This document shows, one piece after another, positions 53,024 through 60,398 of a stretch of 64,000 bases of DNA. Below the pieces are notes generated by a model that was not told the origin of the DNA, ran no database searches, and saw nothing but the letters and a program-made list of their open reading frames with translations. The stretch's first letter is position 1. Each line of letters starts with the position of its first letter. A program made the position numbers and the translations under genes. Where the stretch lies: NCBI GenBank assembly GCA_015059685.1, contig SUZW01000008.1, positions 26,614 through 90,613 on the forward strand. Direction: 5' to 3'. This DNA comes from Rikenellaceae bacterium (GTDB lineage Bacteria > Bacteroidota > Bacteroidia > Bacteroidales > Rikenellaceae).

Positions 53024-54145
53024 ATGAAAAGACTACTTACTATACTGGCGTTACTTGTGGCTGTATCGTGCTGCGATGACCACAAAATAGCACTACTCGA
53101 CAAGGCAGCTTTCGAGACCACGGTCGATGGCAAGGCCGTATCGCTATACACTCTTCGTGGCGGTGACCTCGTGATGCAGGTCACAAACTACGGGGCAAGG
53201 GTCATATCGCTGTGGGCTCCCGACCGCAACGGTCGCTATGCCGATATCGAGATTGGCTACGAAAATATCGATCGCTACATCAACAATACGGGTGAGCGTT
53301 ACCTCGGTGCCGCTGTCGGCCCCGTAGCCAACCGCATTGCAAACGGCAAATTCTCGCTCGATGACAAGGAGTACACCCTGCCACAGAACAACAACGGCCA
53401 AACCCTGCACGGCGGAACGCTCGGTGTCGATCGCATCGTATGGGATATCAGAGAGGCAACCGACAGCAAGATTGTATTCTACTGCATTCTTCCCGACGGG
53501 CAAGATGGTTTCCCGGCAAACCGTGTAATCTCAATGACCTACGAGCTAACGCCAAACAACGAGTTTGTCGTATCGTACAAGGCCATGACCGATGCCAAGA
53601 CCGTATTAAACCTCTCGCACCACTCCTTCTTCAACCTCGAGGGCGATGGCGAGGGCACAATTCTTGACCATATCCTGACAATCAACAGCAAGGCGATAAC
53701 CCCCATAAATGGACTTCTTATCCCTACGGGCGAGATTATGTGCGTAAAGAACACCCCGTTTGACTTCAACGAGCCACACGCCATTGGCGAACGAGTGAAC
53801 GACGAGCATCCGCAACTCAAAGCCGGTGCAGGCTACGACCACAACTTCATCATCGACCGTGAGGACAATGGTGAGGTCATAAAGGTTGCCGACATCTACT
53901 CTCCAAAGAGTGGTCGTGGCATGGAGCTTCACACCGACCAGGTAGCACTACAGTTCTACTGCGGCAACTTCTTCGATGGCTCCTACAGCAACAAGTACGG
54001 CAAGCCTATACTCTACCGAGGTGCCTTTGCGCTCGAAACACAACGCTATCCCGATGCGCCAAATCAGCCATCGTTCCCAACGATTGTCTTGGAGCCGGGG
54101 CAGGTCTATACACACACTTGCATTTATAAATTTTATGTAAAATAA
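53024..54145 (+). CDS. galM: Aldose 1-epimerase (mutarotase) lipoprotein
   Basis: This 373-residue GalM-fold enzyme interconverts anomers of aldoses. Signatures are GPVANRIANGKF near residue 107, the histidine segments NLSHHSFFNL and GYDHNF, and the catalytic glutamate in TIVLEPGQVYTH near the end. The N-terminus is a lipoprotein signal (AVSCC), so it is exported, as is common in Bacteroidota. It is 10 bp upstream of deoD and leads an operon with a nucleoside phosphorylase and a nuclease. Confidence 0.94.
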   Translation: MKRLLTILALLVAVSCCDDHKIALLDKAAFETTVDGKAVSLYTLRGGDLVMQVTNYGARVISLWAPDRNGRYADIEIGYENIDRYINNTGERYLGAAVGPVANRIANGKFSLDDKEYTLPQNNNGQTLHGGTLGVDRIVWDIREATDSKIVFYCILPDGQDGFPANRVISMTYELTPNNEFVVSYKAMTDAKTVLNLSHHSFFNLEGDGEGTILDHILTINSKAITPINGLLIPTGEIMCVKNTPFDFNEPHAIGERVNDEHPQLKAGAGYDHNFIIDREDNGEVIKVADIYSPKSGRGMELHTDQVALQFYCGNFFDGSYSNKYGKPILYRGAFALETQRYPDAPNQPSFPTIVLEPGQVYTHTCIYKFYVK

Positions 54146-54155
54146 TTAGATTTTT

Positions 54156-54869
54156 ATGGCAAACTTAACACCTACTCCTCATATCGGAGCAAAGCTCGGA
54201 GAGATAGCCGAGCGAGTTATCATGGCAGGCGATCCGTTGCGTGCCAAGTTTATGGCAGAGCGTTACCTCGAGAACCCTAAACTCGTAAATCAGGTGCGTG
54301 GAATGTATTGCTACACGGGAACCTACAAAGGCAAGGAGGTTTCGGTTATGGGGCACGGTATGGGCATCTCCTCTATCGGCATCTACACCTTCGAGCTCTT
54401 CAATTTTTATGGCGTAAAACGCATTATCCGCACAGGCTCGGCAGGAGCATATCAACCCGACCTACACATTGGCGACATCGTCATAGCGCAGGGAGCTTGC
54501 GACAACTCAAACTTCGCAGCACAATACAATCTTCCAGGCACTTACGCCCCTATTGCCGACTACGAAATGTTGAGCGCAGCGGTCGAGAAGGCGAAGTCGA
54601 TGGGCGTGAACTATGCCGTGGGTAACATCCTCGCATCGGAGATATTCTACAACGACAACCCCGAGGCGTGGAAGCAGTGGCAGAAGATGGGCGTTTTGGC
54701 CGTCGAGATGGAGGCTTCGGCACTCTATATGAACGCAGCCCGCAGCGGCAACCAGGCTCTCTGCATCTGCACCATCTCGGACTCGCTCGTAACTCACGAG
54801 GAGACCACAGCCGAGCAGCGTGAAAAGACCTTCACGGATATGATGGAGATCGCCTTTGACATTATTTAA
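54156..54869 (+). CDS. deoD: Purine nucleoside phosphorylase, DeoD type
   Basis: This 237-residue enzyme of the hexameric DeoD family cleaves purine (deoxy)nucleosides with phosphate. It has MAGDPLRAKF near residue 24, RTGSAGAYQ near residue 90, the VEMEASALY base/ribose site near residue 182 and the catalytic aspartate in ISDSLVTHE near residue 207. Length is standard. It lies between galM (10 bp) and the S1/P1 nuclease (24 bp), which suggests salvage of nucleosides from degraded nucleic acid. Confidence 0.97.
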   Translation: MANLTPTPHIGAKLGEIAERVIMAGDPLRAKFMAERYLENPKLVNQVRGMYCYTGTYKGKEVSVMGHGMGISSIGIYTFELFNFYGVKRIIRTGSAGAYQPDLHIGDIVIAQGACDNSNFAAQYNLPGTYAPIADYEMLSAAVEKAKSMGVNYAVGNILASEIFYNDNPEAWKQWQKMGVLAVEMEASALYMNAARSGNQALCICTISDSLVTHEETTAEQREKTFTDMMEIAFDII

Positions 54870-54893
54870 TCCCAAAAACTCAAAAGCATAAAT

Positions 54894-55664
54894 ATGAAAA
54901 AGCTATTAACATTTATCACTCTTATTACGATTTCGCTTCAGGCATCGGCTTGGAGCAAATTCGGACACGAAATTGTTGTCGAGGTAGCAAAGCGTCACTT
55001 GACCGAGCGCACCAAAGCAAACTTGGCAAAGTACCTGCCATACGACATCACCCTCGATGCCGTATGGATGGACGACCACCGCAAAGACCCTCCTATCGCC
55101 TACACTACTGCGTGGCATGTATACGAAGTCGATGACAATCTCGAGTACAACATCAACCCACGACTCAAGAAGGGTGGCGATGCAATTCACGCCCTCAAGG
55201 TTGCCGACATCAACCTCTCACGCTACCGTGAGAAGTGCGACTCGACCGTAATATTCAACACCCGCATGGTGCTTCACTTTGCGGGCGATATGCACTGCCC
55301 GTCACACACCTACATTGGTGGTCGTTGCTTCTGGGATTGCGAGCTCGATGGTTGGAAGACGCAGTTCCACTACATATACGACAAGATGCCTGCTCTTCTC
55401 AACCCCGACAAGACCCCTGCACAGGTTGCTGCCGAGATTGACAACTGCAAGAAGGGTGAGATTAAGCGTATTCAGTCGGGCGACCTGTACGAGTGGGTAA
55501 AACACTCGGCCGTAAATGCGAAGAAGGCTTACGACCTCAACCCTCGTGGCAAGTACCACCTCGACCCTAACACCGTAGAACTCTCTCGTGGTTTCGTATC
55601 GGAGCAGCTCCGCAATGCAGGATATCGTCTTGCATTCCTGCTGAACAAATATTTTGGCGAATAA
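54894..55664 (+). CDS. S1/P1-type zinc nuclease, exported
   Basis: This 256-residue protein of the S1/P1 nuclease family degrades single-stranded nucleic acid or 3'-nucleotides and uses three zinc ions. The signal peptide is cut after Ala19, which leaves Trp20 as the mature N-terminus, the invariant first zinc ligand of this family. GHEIV, WMDDHR near residue 58, WHVYEV near residue 75 and HFAGDMHCP near residue 125 supply the rest. It acts in the periplasm or outside. It ends the galM-deoD unit before a strong terminator. Confidence 0.94.
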   Translation: MKKLLTFITLITISLQASAWSKFGHEIVVEVAKRHLTERTKANLAKYLPYDITLDAVWMDDHRKDPPIAYTTAWHVYEVDDNLEYNINPRLKKGGDAIHALKVADINLSRYREKCDSTVIFNTRMVLHFAGDMHCPSHTYIGGRCFWDCELDGWKTQFHYIYDKMPALLNPDKTPAQVAAEIDNCKKGEIKRIQSGDLYEWVKHSAVNAKKAYDLNPRGKYHLDPNTVELSRGFVSEQLRNAGYRLAFLLNKYFGE

Positions 55665-55680
55665 GCCACAGAGACCTTAA

Positions 55681-55724
55681 ACAAGATATGCCGACCGTTT
55701 TTGCGGTCGGCATATCTTGTTTTT
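55681..55724. terminator. Bidirectional terminator
   Basis: A perfect 17-bp stem (55681-55697 with 55704-55720), a six-base loop and a TTTT tail lie between the convergent nuclease and GH28-like genes. It probably stops both. Confidence 0.93.
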
Positions 55725-55734
55725 ACCACCAAAG

Positions 55735-57129
55735 CTATCGCAGCGGTATAAACTTCGTAGATTTGCGTGTAGGCGAGAGCACACTATTTATAGATACGAG
55801 CTTCTCCTTTCCCTCGACATCGTCGGCCGACACATCTTTCATATCGATCTTAAAGACATCCTCGACGCCTATAGCCGAACGGCACTCCTTGCCCGTATAT
55901 GAGAGCTTCACATTCTCGAGTGTGCAGAACTTTATGCCCTTCAGATAGAGCCCCCAATATGGGTGTACATGCGCCTCGATATGGGTCGGCTTCACAACAG
56001 GGTTCTGCACCGCATCGTCGATACGACCGACATACTCTATATCGACATCCCGCAGAGTTACACTCTCGTGCGTACCGCCCCAATAGCCCACAAACTGTAG
56101 TGCCGAATGGTAGATATTTGTCGCCTTGATACGCTCGAGAACGATATTCTCGGCCCAAGTACCACTCTTAAGGTCGGAGCAGAAAGCGTTGCGCAAATTA
56201 TCTATTGTAAGGTCGTGAATATAGATATCTTTGAGCACACCCTCGCAATCTTGCCAAGCCCCGGGCTGCAATATCACAGCCGACATCATCAGCTTCTTGC
56301 CACGAAGGCTGCGCACCGAGCGTTGCGGATAGACTCCCGGGCCCTTGAATAGGCAGTGCCCAATCTCGAGATTTGTGGCAGGATAGATAAGGCGCACACC
56401 GTTGATTGTGGTATTGAGGTCGCAATTTGTGATTACGAAATTCTCCCACCAGCCACCTGCAATAGCATCGTCGCCCGACTCGATTTTGCAGTTGCGGATC
56501 GTTATATTCTTGCCTCCTCGGATATGGATACCATCATAACCCTCGGTGATACGGAGATTGTCGTACAAACCATTTTGCAACTCGTAGCCCATAAAGCCGT
56601 AGTTACCCGCCTTGTCGATATGTATGCCGCTGATTGTGAAGTTCTTGGACTCGGCAAAGACTATGCAGTGCGGACCACGAATACGCTCCTCGCCATTCGG
56701 ATTTTCGACATGCTGACCGCATATTGTACCCTCGCCCGTAATGGCGAAATTCTGCTTGCCGACAGCCAGAACAAAGGCTTTGTTCCAATACTCGGCATAG
56801 GCCATCTTGTACCTCTCGAAGTCGTCACGCTTGCATACATAACCCTTGTACGAAGCGAGGTCGGTTGTTGCGACCAGACGACTACCCTCCTCGAGTCGCA
56901 GCTCCACATTATCCTGCAACACGATGGTTCCGCAGAGATACTCACCCTTTGGTACCACCACAACGCCACCGCCACTCTCGCTACAGGTGGTGATGGCTCG
57001 GTTTATGGCCTCCGTATTGAGGCTCTTGCCATTGCCTTTGGCTCCAAAATCTTTGATATTAAAGGTCGGTCGAGCCGACACAAAAAGCACCTGTGCGAGT
57101 GCTACCAATGTCAATAAAACTCTCTTCAT
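55735..57129 (-). CDS. Exported GH28-like right-handed beta-helix protein
   Basis: This 464-residue protein has a signal peptide (cut after SARP or nearby) and a pectate-lyase/polygalacturonase-type beta-helix. The start DFGAKGNGKSLNTEAINRAI is the typical GH28 N-terminus. The active-site region contains GYDGIHIRGG and ESGDDAIAGG, giving the Asp residues expected for GH28. The usual downstream His and RIK motifs are not clear, so activity on pectin is uncertain. The start at 57129 (MKRVLLT) fits the signal peptide. It is monocistronic, divergent from metK. Confidence 0.82.
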   Translation of the reverse strand: MKRVLLTLVALAQVLFVSARPTFNIKDFGAKGNGKSLNTEAINRAITTCSESGGGVVVVPKGEYLCGTIVLQDNVELRLEEGSRLVATTDLASYKGYVCKRDDFERYKMAYAEYWNKAFVLAVGKQNFAITGEGTICGQHVENPNGEERIRGPHCIVFAESKNFTISGIHIDKAGNYGFMGYELQNGLYDNLRITEGYDGIHIRGGKNITIRNCKIESGDDAIAGGWWENFVITNCDLNTTINGVRLIYPATNLEIGHCLFKGPGVYPQRSVRSLRGKKLMMSAVILQPGAWQDCEGVLKDIYIHDLTIDNLRNAFCSDLKSGTWAENIVLERIKATNIYHSALQFVGYWGGTHESVTLRDVDIEYVGRIDDAVQNPVVKPTHIEAHVHPYWGLYLKGIKFCTLENVKLSYTGKECRSAIGVEDVFKIDMKDVSADDVEGKEKLVSINSVLSPTRKSTKFIPLR

Positions 57130-57186
57130 CTCGTCGAGCTGTTTTTGTCTATCATCACACAAAGGTAGTCAAAAAAAATAGAATTT

Positions 57187-57214
57187 TCAATTCTCAATTT
57201 TTAATTCTCAAATT
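57187..57214. repeat. Degenerate heptamer array, TCAATTC family (4 copies)
   Basis: TCAATTC, TCAATTT, TTAATTC and TCAAATT lie in 7-bp phase, just upstream of the metK -7 box. This is the weakest of the arrays because the sequence is AT-rich. Confidence 0.5.
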
Positions 57215-57221
57215 TTAGTTA

Positions 57222-57229
57222 TATCTTTG
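57222..57229 (+). promoter_or_regulatory. -7 box of the metK promoter
   Basis: TATCTTTG is a perfect -7 element. No TTTG is seen at the -33 distance, where the degenerate heptamer array lies. The transcript would begin near 57237, directly at the riboswitch. Confidence 0.65.
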
Positions 57230-57238
57230 CGACCGCAA

Positions 57239-57290
57239 ATGTGGAGGGATTTGGACTGATTGCAACCACAATAAAAAATTGCTAAACCGG
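57239..57290 (+). promoter_or_regulatory. SAM-II-type riboswitch upstream of metK
   Basis: TGTGG (57240-57244) pairs with CCACA (57266-57270) as P1. The first loop contains GATTTGG and ATTGCAA. The third segment contains ATAAA and GCTAAA (57281-57286) followed by CCGG, so GG at 57253-57254 can pair with CC at 57287-57288. These are the conserved parts of the SAM-II pseudoknot in the right order. A 9-base segment at 57316-57324 (CCAAATCCC) is fully complementary to 57246-57254 and would break the aptamer fold. The metK start is 187 bp downstream of the aptamer. Confidence 0.82.
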
Positions 57291-57335
57291 CAACTCTTTT
57301 TTTGAGGCGTTTCTGCCAAATCCCAACATTGTAAA

Positions 57336-57363
57336 ATTGACAATTGACAATTGATAATTGACA
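57336..57363. repeat. Heptamer array, TTGACAA family (4 copies)
   Basis: ATTGACA, ATTGACA, ATTGATA and ATTGACA lie between the SAM-II element and metK. A small palindrome (AAAACGAT with ATCGTTTT, 57373-57390) follows. Confidence 0.88.
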
Positions 57364-57404
57364 ATTAAAAGTAAAACGATAAATCGTTTTGATGTTTTGC
57401 TTTT

Positions 57405-57434
57405 CTCTCGTCTCTCGTCTTTCGTCTCTCGTCT
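57405..57434. repeat. Heptamer array, ACGAGAG family (4 copies)
   Basis: CTCTCGT, CTCTCGT, CTTTCGT and CTCTCGT, then CT, lie in the metK leader. Confidence 0.9.
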
Positions 57435-57437
57435 AAT

Positions 57438-57465
57438 TTTTAACTTTGCAATTTTAACTTTTAAC
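57438..57465. repeat. Heptamer array, TTTTAAC family (4 copies)
   Basis: TTTTAAC, TTTGCAA, TTTTAAC and TTTTAAC end 11 bp before the metK start codon. Confidence 0.75.
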
Positions 57466-57476
57466 TATAATAAAGT

Positions 57477-58724
57477 ATGGGATTTTTATTTACATCAGAG
57501 TCGGTTTCGGAAGGACACCCAGATAAGGTATCCGACCAGATTTCAGACGCCATTCTCGACGAGTTTCTGCGCCGAGATGCACAGGCAAAGGTCGCTTGCG
57601 AAACGCTCTGTACCACAGGTTTAGTGGTTGTTTCGGGCGAGGTCTGCTCGGATGCTTATGTCGATATTCAGGGTACAGCCCGTCGAGTGATTGACCGCAT
57701 CGGTTATAACCGTAGCGAGTTGCAGTTCGACGCCAAGTCGTGCGGCATCTTGTCGGCTATCCACGAGCAGTCGTCGGACATCAACCAAGGCGTTGTGCGT
57801 GCCACCGAGGAGGAGCAGGGCGCAGGCGATCAGGGCATTATGTTCGGCTATGCCGTAAATGAGTCACGAGAGTTGATGCCGGCAACGCTTATCCTCTCGC
57901 ATGTTATCCTGAAGGAGTTGGCTGTAATTCGTCGTAAGGGAGAGGTTATGACCTACCTCCGCCCCGATGCCAAGAGCCAGGTAACCATTGAGTATGGCGA
58001 TGACCGCAAGGCAAAGCGAGTACATACTATCGTCGTTTCGACACAACACGACGAGGATGTCGATGTGGCACAAATCAAGGAGGATGTGCGCAACATCCTT
58101 ATCCCTCGAGTGAAGGCTCGTTTGGAGCGTGCAGGCGACGAGTTGGCACAGCTTATCGGTGAGGATTATATCCTCCATGTAAACCCTACGGGCAAATTCG
58201 TTATCGGTGGCCCTCACGGAGATACAGGATTGACAGGCCGCAAGATTATCGTCGATACCTATGGAGGTCGTGGCGCACACGGCGGCGGTGCATTCTCGGG
58301 TAAGGACTCCTCGAAGGTGGACCGTTCGGCCGCATACGCAGCTCGCCACATCGCCAAGAATATGGTTGCTGCGGGTGTTGCAGATGAGGTACTCGTGCAG
58401 TTGAGCTACGCTATCGGCATTGCGCAGCCTCTCTCTGTATATGTCGATACCTACGGCACAAACAAGCTCTCGATAAGCGAGGGCGAGATAGCCGAGCGCA
58501 TCGGCAAGTTGTTCGATTTGCGACCACACGCCATCGTTAAACGCTTCGGCCTGAAAAACCCTATTTTCGAGGCGACAGCATCGTACGGCCACTTCGGCAA
58601 TCGCCCTTATACAAAGGCTGTTACATTCGTCGAAAACGGCAAAGAGGTCGAGCGTGAGGTAGAGTTCTTCGGCTGGGAGCGACTCGATGCAGTCGATGCC
58701 ATCAAGGCGGAGTTCGGGCTATAA
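57477..58724 (+). CDS. metK: S-adenosylmethionine synthase
   Basis: This 415-residue enzyme makes S-adenosylmethionine from methionine and ATP. The N-terminal FTSESVSEGHPDKVSDQISD is the ATP/methionine site, GAGDQGIMFGYA is near residue 118 and the P-loop-like GGGAFSGKDSSKVDRS near residue 275. It is about 30 residues longer than E. coli MetK, as in other Bacteroidota. A SAM-II-type aptamer in the leader would give feedback control by its product. A terminator follows. Confidence 0.97.
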   Translation: MGFLFTSESVSEGHPDKVSDQISDAILDEFLRRDAQAKVACETLCTTGLVVVSGEVCSDAYVDIQGTARRVIDRIGYNRSELQFDAKSCGILSAIHEQSSDINQGVVRATEEEQGAGDQGIMFGYAVNESRELMPATLILSHVILKELAVIRRKGEVMTYLRPDAKSQVTIEYGDDRKAKRVHTIVVSTQHDEDVDVAQIKEDVRNILIPRVKARLERAGDELAQLIGEDYILHVNPTGKFVIGGPHGDTGLTGRKIIVDTYGGRGAHGGGAFSGKDSSKVDRSAAYAARHIAKNMVAAGVADEVLVQLSYAIGIAQPLSVYVDTYGTNKLSISEGEIAERIGKLFDLRPHAIVKRFGLKNPIFEATASYGHFGNRPYTKAVTFVENGKEVEREVEFFGWERLDAVDAIKAEFGL

Positions 58725-58745
58725 AAAAACTCGACAATCACATCC

Positions 58746-58781
58746 AAAAGGCGAGAAGTTGTAACGAACTTTTCGCCTTTT
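58746..58781 (+). terminator. Terminator of metK
   Basis: A 15-bp stem (58746-58760 with 58767-58781, one G-T pair) and a six-base loop end in TTTTG. The A4 on the left is matched by T4 on the right. Confidence 0.88.
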
Positions 58782-58836
58782 GTTCATTTTGGTATGTGTG
58801 ATGTATGATTTTCCCCAAATATAATCTCCGAAACAA

Positions 58837-58867
58837 GTTGGAAATCAGGGAAAAATTACTATCTTTG
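58837..58867 (+). promoter_or_regulatory. Promoter of the V/A-type ATPase operon
   Basis: GTTG (58837-58840), a 19-bp spacer and TATCTTTG (58860-58867) match the consensus. The first start codon is 76 bp downstream. Confidence 0.78.
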
Positions 58868-58943
58868 TGACGACTTTTGAGTTTGGCTCAATAAACCTAT
58901 AAACGGAAAATTACAAATACATATAAATCAACAACATAAAACT

Positions 58944-59552
58944 ATGGAGAACAAATTGAAAGAGTTGACCGAGCGCCTATATGGCGAAGGTTTGGAGAAG
59001 GGTCGTGTCGAGGCTGACCGTTTGGTTGCCGAGGCCAAGGAGAAGGCCGCAGCAATTTTGGCAGAGGCAAAGGCCGAGGCCGAGCAGATCGTAAAGAAGG
59101 CAGAGGCCAAGGCTGCCGACACCGAGAAGAACTCGATGACCGAGATTGCATTGGCAGGTCGTGAGGCTGTAGCCAAGATTAAGAACGAGCTTGCATCGGC
59201 TATCATCGCCAAGAGCTCGACCGAGGCTATCAAGGGCGCAACGGCAGATGCAGCGTTTATCAAGGAGCTGCTCCTCGAGGTTGCCAAGAATTGGAACGGT
59301 GCAGCCGAGCAGACATCGCTCAAGGCTCTGCTTCCTGCAGCCAAGGAGAGCGAGTTTGCAAAGGTATTCGAGGCTTCGGCAAAGCAGCTGCTTGCAGCGG
59401 GTGTCGAGGTTGGCTACTCGAAGGATGTGAAGAGTGGCTTCAAGGTTGGCGAGAAGGATGGTGGCTACTACATCGCCTTCACCGACGAGTCGTTCGAGGC
59501 ATTGCTCGACGAGTATTTGCGTGAGAAGGTTTCACAATTACTCTTTGCTTAA
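58944..59552 (+). CDS. V/A-type ATP synthase subunit E
   Basis: This 202-residue subunit forms the peripheral stalk. Residues 10-80 are an Ala/Glu/Lys-rich coiled coil (DRLVAEAKEKAAAILAEAK and similar) and the C-terminal half is the globular domain that binds the catalytic head. It has the weak sequence conservation typical of subunit E. The operon position (first, before A and B) and length support the call. It is 6 bp upstream of the DUF2764 gene. Confidence 0.9.
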   Translation: MENKLKELTERLYGEGLEKGRVEADRLVAEAKEKAAAILAEAKAEAEQIVKKAEAKAADTEKNSMTEIALAGREAVAKIKNELASAIIAKSSTEAIKGATADAAFIKELLLEVAKNWNGAAEQTSLKALLPAAKESEFAKVFEASAKQLLAAGVEVGYSKDVKSGFKVGEKDGGYYIAFTDESFEALLDEYLREKVSQLLFA

Positions 59553-59558
59553 AGGCTT

Positions 59559-60392
59559 ATGTTCTCTTCGTCGTACTATGCACTCGTAGCGGGCCTTCGT
59601 GAGTACAGCCTCGATACCGAGACCAAAGGTTTCGATATCGAAGAGATACTTGCCGAGGTCGAGGAGGCTCTTTCAACCTCGGATATGAAGGTTGTGGAGT
59701 TGCTCTACGCCTACTACGACTGCGAAAATCTTATAAGCCGCCACAACGGCTCCTCGACCTACAACTCTCTTGGCCGCCTGTCGAGCGAGGAGATTGACGA
59801 GGAGTTGAAGGCTCCATCACGCCTTATTGCTCCGCTTGCAAAGGTTGTTCGTGCCTACGCTTCACCCGAGAGCGAGGAGGCCGAGGATTTCGACCTTTCG
59901 CAGCCTTTTGCCAAGGCACTGATGAACGCCTACTACCGTTGTTGTGAAACTTCGAAGTCCCGTCTGCTGCGTGAGTGGTCGAAGTGCGACCGCACGATAC
60001 GCAACATCGTTGCCGCAACATTGGCACGAAAGCAGGGCGTAGCTATCGAGGCTGTGGTTGTTGGTGAGGACTCGGTAACAGAGTCGCTTCTGCGCAGTTC
60101 AGCTGCCGACTTCGGTCTGCGTGCCGAGCTGCCTTATGTCGAGGCCATAGTTTCGGCTGTGGCAGATGAGCGCAACTTCATAGAGAAGGAGCGCAAGATT
60201 GACAACATCCGTTGGGCTGAACTCTCGGAGCTTGCTACATTCGACTACTTCGATCTCAATGCTGTCATAGCATACTTGATGAGGGCGAATATGGTGGCTC
60301 GTTGGGTTGCGCTCGATGCGAAGGTGGGTCGTGAGATGTTCGACCGCCTCGTAGCGGAGTTAGATGGTAAGGAAATGATAAATAAATTATAA
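59559..60392 (+). CDS. DUF2764 family protein of the V-ATPase operon
   Basis: This 277-residue soluble protein is largely helical, beginning FSSSYYALVAGLREYSLD. It belongs to the DUF2764 family found between subunits E and A in V-type ATPase operons of Bacteroidota. It occupies the place of subunit C (the d/C-type stalk adaptor), and its size and helical nature would fit such a role, but I see no direct proof. It is 6 bp after E and 6 bp before A. Confidence 0.88.
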   Translation: MFSSSYYALVAGLREYSLDTETKGFDIEEILAEVEEALSTSDMKVVELLYAYYDCENLISRHNGSSTYNSLGRLSSEEIDEELKAPSRLIAPLAKVVRAYASPESEEAEDFDLSQPFAKALMNAYYRCCETSKSRLLREWSKCDRTIRNIVAATLARKQGVAIEAVVVGEDSVTESLLRSSAADFGLRAELPYVEAIVSAVADERNFIEKERKIDNIRWAELSELATFDYFDLNAVIAYLMRANMVARWVALDAKVGREMFDRLVAELDGKEMINKL

Positions 60393-60398
60393 CGCATA

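Noticed and set aside
57336..57465. Possible CRISPR array in the metK leader
   Set aside because: Units are 7 bp without spacers, three different families lie side by side, and no cas gene is present.
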